Positions 1-11,270 of a DNA stretch of 64,000 nucleotides are shown here, one piece after another. Below the pieces are notes generated by a model. That model ran no database searches and had not been told where the DNA came from. It saw only the letters and a list, made by a program, of their open reading frames with translations. The first letter of the stretch is position 1. Each line of letters starts with the position of its first letter. The translations under genes and the position numbers were made by a program. The stretch comes from Streptomyces formicae (GTDB taxonomy: Bacteria; Actinomycetota; Actinomycetes; Streptomycetales; Streptomycetaceae), in the NCBI RefSeq assembly GCF_002556545.1, contig NZ_CP022685.1, positions 7,418,001-7,482,000 of the forward strand, in the 5' to 3' direction.

Positions 1-1985
<1,985 letters not shown>

Positions 1986-2011
1986 GGGCGCGGGGCTGTG
2001 ACATGTGCGGC

Positions 2012-3292
2012 TCAGCCGACGCTCGTCGGCGCCGCACAGCCGTGCGCCGCAGCCGAGCGCCGGGCGAACTCCTTCAACGCGGCGCGCTCGTACGCCACAT
2101 CGCCCGCCGAGACCTTCGGCTCATGACGCTTGTCGTCCCCGTCCGCGGCATCGCTCGGCCGCACCGTGAACAGCGCGGGCCCGCCGCCGTCCCGGCACGC
2201 GGCGCTCGTCCACCGGCCGCCGCCCGCGAGGCGTCCCGAGGGAGCGTCGCCGGGCACGGGGTCCTCGGAGTAGCGGCCGTGGCGCACCTGCTGGTCGACC
2301 CGCGCGTCCTGGGCGTACGGCCCGTAGTACGCGACGAGTTGGTAGCGCCGCGCCTCGTCGGCGGAGTCGGCGAACCCCCCGGCGCCGGGCGTGCCGCTCC
2401 CGCCACCCCCGAGCACGCACACCTCGACCGGGCCGCCCGACCGCGCGCCCTCCCACGCCCGCGACACCTGCGAGCCCCGCGCGGGAAGGCCGCGGCAGGT
2501 CCCCGACGCGTCGGCGAGCGGCACGTCCTCGTCGGCGTTGACCGGGAGCGCCACCGTGCGCGGGGGCTTGCCGAGCGGGGCGTCGCAACCCCACTTCTGC
2601 GAGGCCCTCGCGGCCGTCGCGGTGGCGACGCGTGCGTACGTGGTGCGCCGCCCCGGGTCGTCGAGAGTGACGTCCTCCTCCCGCACGTCGACCGTGACGA
2701 GCAGCCCGCCGCGGTCGCGGGCGCAGTCGAGGAGCACCGACGTGGTCGCCGCGATGCCGCCCGACCGGTGCTGGAAGCCCTCGCCGGTGGAGAAGACGCC
2801 CCGCCAGCCGTGGCCGAGCGCGGCGGGCGGCAGGTCGTCCGTCAGGAGCGGCGGCAACGGCTCGTAGGCGCGCGGGCGTTCGGAGACGCGGTCCGCCGCC
2901 GTGTCGGCGGGCTTCCGCTCCGGCACGCTCCGCACGGTGACCGCGACGGAGGCTTCGTGCGTCGGATGGCCCGCGCCGTGCTCCTCGTCGCGCCGGACCG
3001 CGCAGGACACCCGCCGGATCCCGCTCTCGTCGCCTTCCTCGGCCTGGTCCGTGTCGACCGCCCCCGACCGGCCGGGACCGCTCTCGTAGGGTCCCTCGCC
3101 GAGGACGGCCCGCATCTCGTCCGAGGGCAGCACGCCCCGGCACGCCTCGTCGAGCACCCGCTGCGCCACGCGGCGCTCGTGCGGGCCGCCCCACCAGTAA
3201 TAGCCGCCCGCGACCAGCGCGAGCGCGACCAGCGCCCCGCAGGACGAGAGCGCGATGCGCCCCGCCTTCGTCTCCCACGTCAGTCGCGCCAC
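2012..3292 (-). CDS. Hypothetical membrane-anchored protein, paralogue of its upstream neighbour
   Basis: A 426-residue protein of unknown function. One N-terminal membrane segment, IALSSCGALVALALVAGG (about residues 11-28), is followed by a large, probably extracytoplasmic part with several cysteines. The pattern DEACRGVLP, LLDCARDRGGLLVTVDV and ARVATATAARASQKWGC parallels ACAGLLPDEL, LADCPKGL, LLVTVDLPSR and ARVANWVAEKQRC in the gene upstream, so the two look like divergent tandem duplicates. The GTG start at 3292 overlaps the upstream coding end by 13 nt and has GGAGAGG before it, which indicates translational coupling. Confidence 0.65.
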   Translation of the reverse strand: MARLTWETKAGRIALSSCGALVALALVAGGYYWWGGPHERRVAQRVLDEACRGVLPSDEMRAVLGEGPYESGPGRSGAVDTDQAEEGDESGIRRVSCAVRRDEEHGAGHPTHEASVAVTVRSVPERKPADTAADRVSERPRAYEPLPPLLTDDLPPAALGHGWRGVFSTGEGFQHRSGGIAATTSVLLDCARDRGGLLVTVDVREEDVTLDDPGRRTTYARVATATAARASQKWGCDAPLGKPPRTVALPVNADEDVPLADASGTCRGLPARGSQVSRAWEGARSGGPVEVCVLGGGGSGTPGAGGFADSADEARRYQLVAYYGPYAQDARVDQQVRHGRYSEDPVPGDAPSGRLAGGGRWTSAACRDGGGPALFTVRPSDAADGDDKRHEPKVSAGDVAYERAALKEFARRSAAAHGCAAPTSVG

Positions 3293-4548
3293 GACGCCAC
3301 CTCTCCCATGACCTTCGTGTCCCGGCAGTGCGAGCGGCGCGGCCAGCCGGCGGGCGCCGCCAGGTAGCGGTCGAGCACGGCGCGCGCCCGATCCGAGAGC
3401 CGTCGTCGGTCCTTCGGTTCGAGGACGGCCCTGCCCTCGTCGATCCCCCGGTCGAAGTCGATCTCGGGGGTCACCGACACGCGGTGGTAGGTCGCGCCCG
3501 CATCGCACCGCGAGCGGGCCCACAGGGCGAGCTCCGGATCGTCGCCGGATTCCCCGATCGTCACGGGCTTGTCGCGTGCGGTGCCCTTGCCGGGGCCGGG
3601 GACGTCGCCGCTGTCCTGATGGCTGTCGTACGCCCCGTTCGCGAGCACACCCGACCAGCTCTCCGCGTCCGCCGCCTTGATGGCGAGGTGCCCCGGCGAG
3701 CCCATGGTGTCGTCCCACTGGCCGCCGCACGCGCCCGTGCGCCTGCTGTACGTCGCGGCGTTGGCGCCGAAGGACCAGCGGCCCGGTGCGAGGCGCAGCG
3801 CCTTGGGGGAGAACCAGTCGCAGACCTTCGACGCCCCGGTCCGCTCGCGGCCGGGCTCCGTGGACAGCGGCTTGCCCCCACAACGCTGCTTCTCCGCGAC
3901 CCAGTTGGCGACGCGCGCCGCCGTGCGGGAGGCGAGCAGCCGCTCGGACTCGGGGACGTCGTACTCGTCCTCGCGCGAGGGCAGGTCCACCGTGACGAGC
4001 AGGTCACGCGACGGGCGGACCCGGCCGGTCAGGCCCTTCGGGCAGTCCGCGAGGACGGCGGCCGTCACCGTGCTGCCGTCGAGCCGGTCGTCGACGGACA
4101 CAGAGCCCAACGCGCTCTCGGGCAGCGGCAGTTCGAAGCCGCCGTCGGCGGGGAGCGGGGCGGTGCGGCCCAGGACGGCCTCGGCTCGCACCCGTGTCCG
4201 CGCGTCCGGCTCCCAGCCCTCGCCGCGGCTGCCCCACGTCAGCGTGCAGTCGAGCAGGGCGCGGCTCTCCTGCCGGGGCCCGCCCGCGCCCTCGGCGCGC
4301 GGCATGGTGCCGTACTCGTCGAGGTCGCCGCGCTCGTCGTCCGGCATGAAGGAGCGCAGCTCGTCGGGGAGCAGGCCCGCGCAGGCCCGGGTGAACTGGT
4401 CCTGGTTGGCGGCCCTGATCTCGTCCCGCTCCCGGTCGGCGGCGACGGCGAACCACGTCACCGAGGACGCGGCCACCAGCGCCACCAGGGCGGCCACCAC
4501 CAGCCAGGTCCGTTTCCGCGCCGCACGCGACGTGCCCGTCCCCGGCAT
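3280..4548 (-). CDS. Hypothetical membrane-anchored protein
   Basis: A 422-residue protein of unknown function. A basic N-terminus (SRAARKRT) precedes one membrane helix, LVVAALVALVAASSVTWFAV (about residues 15-34), and then a soluble outer domain with six or more cysteines, including ACGGQWD and RSRCDAG. The ATG at 4548 has GGGGGAAGGAAACGCC upstream, a clear ribosome site. It is the first gene of a two-gene unit with its paralogue. It is divergent from the PL8 lyase, with 126 bp between the two starts. I do not recognise a named domain. Confidence 0.7.
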   Translation of the reverse strand: MPGTGTSRAARKRTWLVVAALVALVAASSVTWFAVAADRERDEIRAANQDQFTRACAGLLPDELRSFMPDDERGDLDEYGTMPRAEGAGGPRQESRALLDCTLTWGSRGEGWEPDARTRVRAEAVLGRTAPLPADGGFELPLPESALGSVSVDDRLDGSTVTAAVLADCPKGLTGRVRPSRDLLVTVDLPSREDEYDVPESERLLASRTAARVANWVAEKQRCGGKPLSTEPGRERTGASKVCDWFSPKALRLAPGRWSFGANAATYSRRTGACGGQWDDTMGSPGHLAIKAADAESWSGVLANGAYDSHQDSGDVPGPGKGTARDKPVTIGESGDDPELALWARSRCDAGATYHRVSVTPEIDFDRGIDEGRAVLEPKDRRRLSDRARAVLDRYLAAPAGWPRRSHCRDTKVMGEVASWRD

Positions 4549-4674
4549 GGCGTTTCCTTCCCCCGTAGCCGCTCAAGATCGTCGCCGACCGTATCAAGGG
4601 GGAACTCTTGTCGCCGGTGGGGGCGTCTGCTTGACTCCGGCCGCCGGGACGGCACTTCGTCGGTGGAGGACGCC

Positions 4675-7221
4675 ATGGAGATCACGCGCAGACGCCTGTT
4701 GTCCGCTCTCTCGGCCGCCGGACTCCTCGCGGTGGTCCCCGTGCCGCCCGCGGGTGCCGCGGCCGCCGCCGGGGACACCGCGCGGCTGCTCGCCAACACC
4801 GTGGCGGTCTTCGCCGGGACCGAGGCGTCCAACGCCCGCCCCGAGACCGCCACCAAGATCGCGGCGATCGAGAAGACGGCCCGCGCCAACCTGAAGGCGA
4901 TGGACGACGCGGGCGACGGCGAGCTCTTCGCCGGTCTGGTGCTCGGCACCGACGAGGCCAACCTGAACACCGCCTACCGTCGTCTGTACGAGACGGCCCT
5001 GGTCACCCGCACCCCCGGCGCCCCCGCCGACCTGTACGGCGACGCGGCCGTGCAGCGCCGGGTGATCGACGGCCTGGTCTGGCTGCACGAGCGGTACTAC
5101 GGGGACCAGTCCAAGGGGTACTACGGCAACTGGTTCCACTGGGAGATCGGGATCTCCCAGCACATCAGCCGGACCCTCGTGCTGCTCGCCGACCCCGTCA
5201 GGGCGCAGCGCCCCGAGCTGATCGCCACCTATGTCGCCTCCATGGACGCCTACCTGCGCAACGGCAAGAACGGCGACGTCGACCTCGACTCCCGCTTCCA
5301 CACCGGGGCCAACCTCGCGGACATCACCACCAACCGCATCCTTCAGGGTGCCGTCATGGCCCAGGGCGGCGACGCGCGCATCGCCAAGGCCCTCACCGAC
5401 CAGCTGACGGTCTTCGTCACCATCGACCCCTATCACCGCAGGCACGGGGTCACGGACGGCCACTACGCCGACGGCTCCTTCCTCCAGCACGGCTCCGTCG
5501 CCTACACGGGCTCGTACGGAAAGGGCCTGCTCACCCGCGTCGTGCAGACGCTCCTGTTCCTGGCGGGCACCGGCTACGCGCACGGTGAGGAACTCGTGCC
5601 GACCGTGTACGGCTGGGTGCGCGACGGGTTCGCGCCGGTGATCTTCGAGGGCTGGATGATGGAGATCGTGAAGGGCCGCGCGGTGGCGCGCACGGACTCC
5701 GGCTACACCGACGTCGCGGTGGTCGTCGAGGCCGTCGTCGACCTCTCCTCGCTCGCCACGGGCGCCGAGGCCACCGCCCTGAAGAGCTACGTCAAGCACG
5801 TCGGCGCCACCTCGCGCGCCCGCATCGACCCGGCCCGCTTCGTCTCGCCGGTCAGCGTCGCGCGCCACGCCGACATCGTCGCCGACGCCTCCGTGCCGCC
5901 CGCCGACCTCAACCCCCGGGACCGCAGCGTCGCGTTCAACGCCATGGACAAGACCGTGCACCGCAGGCCCGGCTACGCGTTCGCGCTCGCGCGCAGCTCC
6001 GACCGGATCAGCAAGTACGAGTACATGAACGGCGAGAACCTCATGCCGTGGTTCCAGGGCGAAGGCGCGCACTACCTCTATCTCGCGGGCCAGGACCAGA
6101 CCCAGGCGTTCGGCGTCGACTACTTCACCACCGTCTCGCCGTACGGCCTCGCGGGCGTCACCGCGCCGGTCGAACAGCGGCGCACCGTACCGGAGTTGTA
6201 CGGCAAGCCGTACTACGACAACCCCGGGCACCCGCTGCACTTCACCGCGTCGTCCGAGTCGCAGAACACCTACGTCTACTTCCCGCGCGGCACCAACGGC
6301 TGGTCGGGCGGCGCCGTCCTTGGGGCATACGGCGCGGCGGGCCTGGTGCAGTCCAGCGACGTGGCCTACCGGGACCGGAAGATCCTGCCCGACGACTTCG
6401 TGGTCTACCGGGGCGCGCGGGCCACGAAGTCGTGGTTCCTGCTGGACGACGAGATCGTGGTGCTCGCGGCGGACGTCGGCGACGCGGCGGGACGCGCCGT
6501 CACCACGACCGTCGACGCCCGGATCGCGGCCCCCGACGACCGGATCACGCTCACCGGGGCGCGTCGCGGCGGACGCCCCTGGACGGGCCCCGGCACCGCC
6601 GCCCTGCGCTGGCTGCGCTACGCCGACGCCACGCGCGACACCGCCGTCGGCTACGTCTTCCTCGACGCCCCGCCGGTGCGGGTCACTCTCGACCGGGTCA
6701 CCCGCAGCCGCCGCGCCGTCCGCACCGCGAACCCGGACACGGCCGTCACCCGCACCGTGTTCGGCGTCACCGTGGACAGCGCCGCCGGAGCCGAACCGAC
6801 CTGCCTGGCCTACGCGTTGGTGCCGAACGCGACCGAGGACCAGCTGCGCGCCCACCGGCGCGGGCGGCCGCTCACCGTCCTCTCCAACACGGCACGCCTC
6901 CAGGCCGTCACCCACCGGGGCCTCGGCCTGACGGCCGCCAACAGCTTCACGCGGGGCCGCCACGAGGCCGGGGACCTGCGCGTCGAAGGCCCCGCCTCGG
7001 TCCTCGTGCGCCGCGACGCCCCGCACGGCACGACGACCGTCGCCGTCTCCGACCCGACCATGGCCCGCGACACGGTCGCGCTGCTGCTGCGCGGCCGCCC
7101 CCTGCGCGCGGCCGCCCCGGCCCCCGGAGTCCGGGTGACACCGGCGCGCGGCGGCACCCGCATCGAGGTCGACACCCACCACGCGTACGGCAGGAGCTTC
7201 ACGGTGACGCTGCGCGGCTAG
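4675..7221 (+). CDS. Secreted polysaccharide lyase family 8 (hyaluronate/chondroitin/xanthan-lyase type)
   Basis: An 848-residue exported enzyme that would cleave uronic-acid polysaccharides by beta-elimination. The N-terminus MEITRRRLLSALSAAG is a Tat signal, with cleavage likely near AGAAAAA. The alpha/alpha-toroid domain carries NWFHWEIG and the catalytic set Asn213 (HTGANLAD), His272 (DGSFLQHG) and Tyr281 (YTGSYG). The 9-residue His-Tyr spacing matches characterised PL8 enzymes. A beta-sandwich C-terminal half follows (NGENLMPWFQGEGAHYLYL, then WFLLDDEIVVLAADV). The ATG at 4675 has GGTGGAGGA upstream. The family is clear; the natural substrate among hyaluronan, chondroitin and xanthan is not. 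Confidence 0.9.
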   Translation: MEITRRRLLSALSAAGLLAVVPVPPAGAAAAAGDTARLLANTVAVFAGTEASNARPETATKIAAIEKTARANLKAMDDAGDGELFAGLVLGTDEANLNTAYRRLYETALVTRTPGAPADLYGDAAVQRRVIDGLVWLHERYYGDQSKGYYGNWFHWEIGISQHISRTLVLLADPVRAQRPELIATYVASMDAYLRNGKNGDVDLDSRFHTGANLADITTNRILQGAVMAQGGDARIAKALTDQLTVFVTIDPYHRRHGVTDGHYADGSFLQHGSVAYTGSYGKGLLTRVVQTLLFLAGTGYAHGEELVPTVYGWVRDGFAPVIFEGWMMEIVKGRAVARTDSGYTDVAVVVEAVVDLSSLATGAEATALKSYVKHVGATSRARIDPARFVSPVSVARHADIVADASVPPADLNPRDRSVAFNAMDKTVHRRPGYAFALARSSDRISKYEYMNGENLMPWFQGEGAHYLYLAGQDQTQAFGVDYFTTVSPYGLAGVTAPVEQRRTVPELYGKPYYDNPGHPLHFTASSESQNTYVYFPRGTNGWSGGAVLGAYGAAGLVQSSDVAYRDRKILPDDFVVYRGARATKSWFLLDDEIVVLAADVGDAAGRAVTTTVDARIAAPDDRITLTGARRGGRPWTGPGTAALRWLRYADATRDTAVGYVFLDAPPVRVTLDRVTRSRRAVRTANPDTAVTRTVFGVTVDSAAGAEPTCLAYALVPNATEDQLRAHRRGRPLTVLSNTARLQAVTHRGLGLTAANSFTRGRHEAGDLRVEGPASVLVRRDAPHGTTTVAVSDPTMARDTVALLLRGRPLRAAAPAPGVRVTPARGGTRIEVDTHHAYGRSFTVTLRG

Positions 7222-7228
7222 GGTCCCG

Positions 7229-7420
7229 TCACCGCCGCCCCAGTACGTCGAGCAGGGCCCTCAGCACGGCAAGCCGGTGGGCGCGTACGCCGGTGCCGAC
7301 CGCCGTCGGGGAGAGTGCCCTGCGGGTGGCGTGGGCGGCGAGCGCGCACAGGACGAGCCGGACCGCGGCGTGGCCGACGGCGGCGCAGGCGAGGATCGGC
7401 AGGAGCACGGTGACGGGCAT
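7229..7420 (-). CDS. Small hydrophobic protein, unknown
   Basis: A 63-residue frame with a hydrophobic start, MPVTVLLPILACAAVGHAAV, and a second apolar stretch RLVLCALAAHA, then a basic tail. GAGGTG lies about 10 nt before the ATG. It has the look of a small membrane protein or the residual N-terminus of a larger one. No family is recognised, and it may not be expressed. It is convergent with the PL8 gene. Confidence 0.35.
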   Translation of the reverse strand: MPVTVLLPILACAAVGHAAVRLVLCALAAHATRRALSPTAVGTGVRAHRLAVLRALLDVLGRR

Positions 7421-7635
7421 CGGCGGTCACACCTCGTTGAGGGACGGGTCCGGTGGTGGCATCCCGGTATACAGCGGTGCCGGGGCGTCTCCCAGGCGCG
7501 CGGGTGCGCGCAATTCGGGGGAGGAGTAGGGGAGTTGACCGGGCGGGTATGGCCTGGTGTCCATCCGGCTGGCACCCGTTCCGGGCGGGCGTCCGCCGGA
7601 TGGCCGGTGGTCCGCGCCGTTCCTAGCCTCGGGGC

Positions 7636-8682
7636 ATGATCTTCCGTCGTCCGTGGCTGTCAGCCGTGGTGCTCGCGCTCGCCTCGTCGTCCCTTTCGCC
7701 CGTCGCGGCCTCGGCCGTGCCGCACCCGTCCGGCGCGTCCCGCTCCGTGCAGCGCGACGCCGACGCGCTGCGGGACGCCGGGGTCACCGGGGTGGCGGTC
7801 CGCCTGGAGACCCCGCACGGGGCCGTCACGGCCCGCTCCGGGGTGGGGGACCTGGTCACCCGCCGCCCGGTCCCGAAGGACGGGTACCTGCGTCTTGGCA
7901 GCACCACCAAGACGTTCGTCGCCACCGTCGTCCTGCAACTGGTGGGCGAGAAGCGGCTCTCCCTCGACCAGACGGTGGAGGAGCTGCTGCCGGGAGTCGT
8001 GAGGGGGGTGGGCAACGACGGCAGGACCATCACCCTGCGGGATCTGCTGCGGCACGTACTTCGCCGACCGGTGGCGTGCCTACGAGCCCGAGGAGCTGGT
8101 GGGCCTGGCCATGCGCCATGAACCCGCCTTCCCTGCGGGTACCGGCTGGGCGTACTCCAACACGAACTACGTGCTCGCCGGAATGATCATCGAGAAGGTC
8201 ACAGGACGCACCTGGGAACAGCAGGTCCACGACCGGGTCCTGCGCCCGCTCGGCCTGCGGGACACCGACACCCCCGGCATCCGGCCCTTCCTGCCGCGTC
8301 CGCACGCGGCCGACCACCAGCAGTTCACCCCGGCAGGACCGATGGTCGACACCACGATCCCCTACCGCCCCTTCGACAGCGGGGCCGACGGCTCGATGAC
8401 CGGCACGGCCCGCGACCTCAACCGCTTCTTCGCCGCGCTGGCGAGCGGGAAGGCACCCGCGACGGCCTCGGCCTCTTCCTCACCCCCCTGTCCTGCGGCG
8501 GCGGCTACCTCGGGCACGGCGGCAGCGGCTTCGGCTACGTCGTCCGGGCGGCGACCACCACGGACGGTCGGCGCACCGTCACCGTCTCGGCGCACAGCCG
8601 CGCCGCGGACCCGAAGGCCGCGGCCCGGCAGGAGGAGGCGCTGCGCGACCTCGTCGACCACGCCCTGTGCCGCGGCAATTGA
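7636..8682 (+). pseudogene. Decayed serine hydrolase (class C beta-lactamase / D-Ala-D-Ala carboxypeptidase fold)
   Basis: Three pieces of one protein lie in two frames. Piece 1 (from ATG 7636, frame 1) has a signal peptide and the SxxK motif in LGSTTKTFVATV, and ends sensibly at LRDLLRH near 8055. Piece 2 (frame 2, from about 8057) starts YFADRWRAYEPEELVGLA and has the YxN motif in GWAYSNTNY. Piece 3 returns to frame 1 from about 8461 (DGLGLFLTPLSCGGG) with the HxG motif LGHGGSGFGYV and ends at TGA 8680-8682. At both joints the residues normally found between these motifs are absent, so two deletions with compensating frame changes are the simplest reading. All catalytic motifs survive, but no single frame encodes them. 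Confidence 0.8.
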
Positions 8683-8738
8683 CATCGCGCGCGCCCGCGC
8701 ACCTGGCGCGCCGGTGACCGGAGCCCCAGCATGTCGGG

Positions 8739-9689
8739 ATGGACGCAACCGCAACTCCGGGCCCGGCCAAGGCCCTTGAGCCGCACCCCCGCAAGCGCCA
8801 CCTGCCCTTCCCCTACGACCAGGACCTGTCCCCGGTCCTTCGCCACCTCAACCGGCGGACGGCGGCGGGCCGTCGAAGGCTCGCCAACGACCCGCACACC
8901 GCCGCCTACCTCGCAGCGGGGATGCGTCTGGTCGAGCAGCACCTGGGTCCCGGCGCGGCCCGCGCCACCAGCGTGCGGGGCCGTTACCGGGTGGAGCGCG
9001 CCGTGCTCGCCTTCCTTTCGCAGCGCGCGGTCGCCGGCGAGGTCGCCAACAATCCCTCCGTCTTCCCCCGGCGCGGCGTCGTCTCGACGCTCCGCACGCA
9101 GTGGCGCACCCAGTCGGACTACGTCGCCGATCTCATCAACTTCGCGATGTGGCCGGTGAACTACCGTCCCGGGTACGTCGAGCGGCGCGCGGTCGACACC
9201 GAACGGCTCGTGACCGGCGACGACTTCGTGCGGACCGTCCACGAGACGGCGTACCGGCACACCGCGGAGGGCGCGAGGACGCCGTCCGTGCGGCTCAGCC
9301 TGGCCCTGATGGCGGTCGCCGACGGCGACGACACGGTCCAGCGGGCCCTCGCGGACACCTACCGGGGCTACCTCTCCTCCTGGAAGGAGCTCTACGCCGA
9401 CGTCATCGAGGCGAGGAACCTGCGGCTGCGGCCCGGGCTCACCCTCGACGACCTCGCGAACGCGCTGTCCGCCGCCACGGACGGCATCATCCTGCGCTCG
9501 ATCGGCGACCCGGGCTCCGGCGTCCTCGACCACGACCGGTGCCGCTCCCTGATGGGCACGGTCTCGCTCGCGCTGATCCACGGGTTCCTCGAACCCGCGG
9601 ACGACGCCGGGGAAGGGCTCACCCTGGAGCAGGCCGTCGAGGCGCGGACAGGGATCCGGCGGGGGGTCCGGCCCGACGGGGCGGGCTGA
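8739..9689 (+). CDS. TetR-like transcriptional regulator (tentative)
   Basis: A 316-residue protein. About residues 90-135 look like a divergent TetR helix-turn-helix: QRAVAGEVANNPSVF, then VVSTLRTQWRTQSDYVADLI, where the last part follows the usual LYRRWPSKADLVA pattern. The C-terminal half has the helical ligand-pocket style LDDLANALSAATDGIIL. An unusual 80-residue N-terminal extension precedes the DNA-binding part. No clear ribosome site is seen before ATG 8739. Its stop lies in a terminator loop, and it is convergent with the ferredoxin/P450 pair. The regulator call is an inference from these motifs only. Confidence 0.5.
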   Translation: MDATATPGPAKALEPHPRKRHLPFPYDQDLSPVLRHLNRRTAAGRRRLANDPHTAAYLAAGMRLVEQHLGPGAARATSVRGRYRVERAVLAFLSQRAVAGEVANNPSVFPRRGVVSTLRTQWRTQSDYVADLINFAMWPVNYRPGYVERRAVDTERLVTGDDFVRTVHETAYRHTAEGARTPSVRLSLALMAVADGDDTVQRALADTYRGYLSSWKELYADVIEARNLRLRPGLTLDDLANALSAATDGIILRSIGDPGSGVLDHDRCRSLMGTVSLALIHGFLEPADDAGEGLTLEQAVEARTGIRRGVRPDGAG

Positions 9690-9698
9690 ACCCGCCCC
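9678..9698 (+). terminator. Perfect 8-bp hairpin with stop codon in loop
   Basis: GGGGCGGG, loop CTGAA, CCCGCCCC. The TGA stop of the TetR-like gene occupies the loop. A second, shorter stem (CCCGACG/CGTCGGG) follows at 9700-9721 and could serve the opposing ferredoxin gene. Confidence 0.65.
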
Positions 9699-9723
9699 CC
9701 CCGACGAGGCCGGGCGTCGGGTG

Positions 9724-9918
9724 TCAGGGCTCCTCGATGGCGATCGCCGACACCGGGCACGCCCGCACGGCCTCGTGCACCATCGGGTCGTCCGCGCCGT
9801 CCTCGCGGCCGGGCAGCACCTCGCTGAGGCCGTCGTCGTCCTGGGTGAAGACGCCGGGAGCGGTGAGCGCGCACATGCCCGCGCCCACACAGCGGTCCTT
9901 CTCTACGTGGATGGTCAT
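9724..9918 (-). CDS. 3Fe-4S ferredoxin, P450 redox partner
   Basis: A 64-residue ferredoxin that would pass electrons to the P450 encoded just upstream. Cysteines at 10, 16 and 54 in DRCVGAGMC and RACPVSAI give the CxxGxxC...CP spacing of three-cysteine [3Fe-4S] ferredoxins paired with actinomycete P450s. Two ATGs are possible. The one at 9918 has AGGAG six bases upstream, within the end of the P450 gene. The one at 9924 would leave almost no spacing. Co-transcription with the P450 is very likely because the coding regions are 9 nt apart. Confidence 0.9.
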   Translation of the reverse strand: MTIHVEKDRCVGAGMCALTAPGVFTQDDDGLSEVLPGREDGADDPMVHEAVRACPVSAIAIEEP

Positions 9919-9927
9919 GCTCATCTC

Positions 9928-11127
9928 CTACCACGCCACCGGGAGTTCGATCATTCCCTGGAGCGTGTCACCCGGCTTGAAGGGAATCTCGTCGGCGGGC
10001 ACGGCCAGACGGAGGCCCGGCAACCGGTCGAAGAGGCTCCGCATCGCGATCTCCAGCTCGGCCCGCGCCAGGTTCTGGCCCAGGCACTGGTGGACGCCGA
10101 AGCCGAAGGCGAGATGGTGGCGGTTGGTGCGGTGCCAGTCCAGCTCCTGCGGCGTCTCGAAGACCTCGGTGTCGCGGTTGATGAGCGCGGTGGAGAAGAC
10201 CACGCCGTCGTTCGCGGGGATGGTGCTGCCCGCGATCTCGATGTCCTCCTTCGCCACCCGCAGCACGCCGTCCGCGATGGACAGGAAGCGCAGCAGTTCC
10301 TCGACGGCGGCGGGCATCAGGGGCGGCTCCGCGTGCAGTCCCGCGCGCAGCTCCGCGAGCCGCTCGGGGTGACTGAGCAGCGTGAACGTACCGAGCGAGA
10401 TCATGTTCGCGGTCGTCTCGTGGCCCGCGATCAGCAGGATCAGGGCGAGGTCGACCAGTTCCTCGGTGTCCGGCTCGCCCGACTCCCGCTGCCGCACGAT
10501 CAGTTCGTCGAGCAGCCCGTCGCCGGGTTCGCGCCGCTTGGTCTCGATCAACGCGTGGAAGTACGCCTCCAGTTGGTCGCGGGCGTGCTGGGTGTCGTCG
10601 GCGCCCGGCCCGCGCAGCAGGCGGCTCGACTGCTCCTCGAAGAAGAGGTGGTCCTCGTAGGGCACCCCGAGCATGGCGCAGATGACCATGGAGGGCACGG
10701 GCAGCGCGAACGCGTTCACCAGCTCGGCGGGCGAGCCCTTCTCGATCATGTCGTCGAGGAGCCGGTCGACGGTCTCCTGGATGCGCGGCCGCAGTCCGTT
10801 GACGCGCTTGACGGAGAAGCTGGGGATCAGCATGCGCCGCTGTGCGTTGTGCAGCGGGTCGTCGACGCCGATCAGGGCGACGCGCTTGGTGCGGACGCGG
10901 GCGAAGCGCTCGGTGGGCGCGGGGAAGCCCTGGCTCTCGCGGTCGGAGGAGAGCCGCGGGTCGGCGAGCAGCGAACGGGCGGTCGAGTGGCCCGTGACGA
11001 ACCAGACGGACCGGCCGTCGAAGAGGCTGACCTTGGAGAGCGGGCGGTCGTCGAGGAGCGGCTCGTACGCGGTGGGCGGGTGATAGGGGCAGGTGCGGTC
11101 CTGCGGGAAAGCGACTGATTCCGTCAT
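9928..11127 (-). CDS. Cytochrome P450 (CYP105-like)
   Basis: A 399-residue heme monooxygenase with I-helix LILLIAGHETTANM, ExxR in VEELLRF, and the heme loop AFGFGVHQCLGQNLAR with Cys348 as thiolate ligand. These motifs and the ferredoxin partner immediately downstream fit the CYP105 group of broad-substrate or xenobiotic-inducible Streptomyces P450s, but subfamily assignment needs alignment. The ATG at 11127 has GAGG seven bases upstream; a TTG further out is less likely. A TetR gene lies divergent with a palindrome in the shared promoter region, suggesting ligand-controlled repression. Confidence 0.93.
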   Translation of the reverse strand: MTESVAFPQDRTCPYHPPTAYEPLLDDRPLSKVSLFDGRSVWFVTGHSTARSLLADPRLSSDRESQGFPAPTERFARVRTKRVALIGVDDPLHNAQRRMLIPSFSVKRVNGLRPRIQETVDRLLDDMIEKGSPAELVNAFALPVPSMVICAMLGVPYEDHLFFEEQSSRLLRGPGADDTQHARDQLEAYFHALIETKRREPGDGLLDELIVRQRESGEPDTEELVDLALILLIAGHETTANMISLGTFTLLSHPERLAELRAGLHAEPPLMPAAVEELLRFLSIADGVLRVAKEDIEIAGSTIPANDGVVFSTALINRDTEVFETPQELDWHRTNRHHLAFGFGVHQCLGQNLARAELEIAMRSLFDRLPGLRLAVPADEIPFKPGDTLQGMIELPVAW

Positions 11128-11171
11128 GGATGTACCTCGCAAGCGAAGAGTCCCTTATCTGCCCTCATTGG

Positions 11172-11186
11172 ATGCCCGGGGCATCT
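11172..11186. promoter_or_regulatory. Perfect palindrome, probable TetR operator
   Basis: GATGCCCGGGGCATC, two 7-base arms around one central base. It lies between the divergent P450 (start 11127) and TetR (start near 11271) genes. Position and symmetry fit an operator controlling both. The assignment to this particular TetR is an inference. Confidence 0.6.
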
Positions 11187-11270
11187 ATCCGGTACACGGC
11201 AAGACCGGCCAGATCACCCGCACGGGACATCTGGCCGGAATCGCCCCCTCCGCTCAACCGGGGGGCGTCC

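Noticed and set aside
4594..7182. 862-codon minus-strand frame opposite the PL8 lyase
   Set aside because: Composition is Gly/Val/Arg/Asp shadow-like with no motif, while the plus strand has a complete Tat-PL8 protein.
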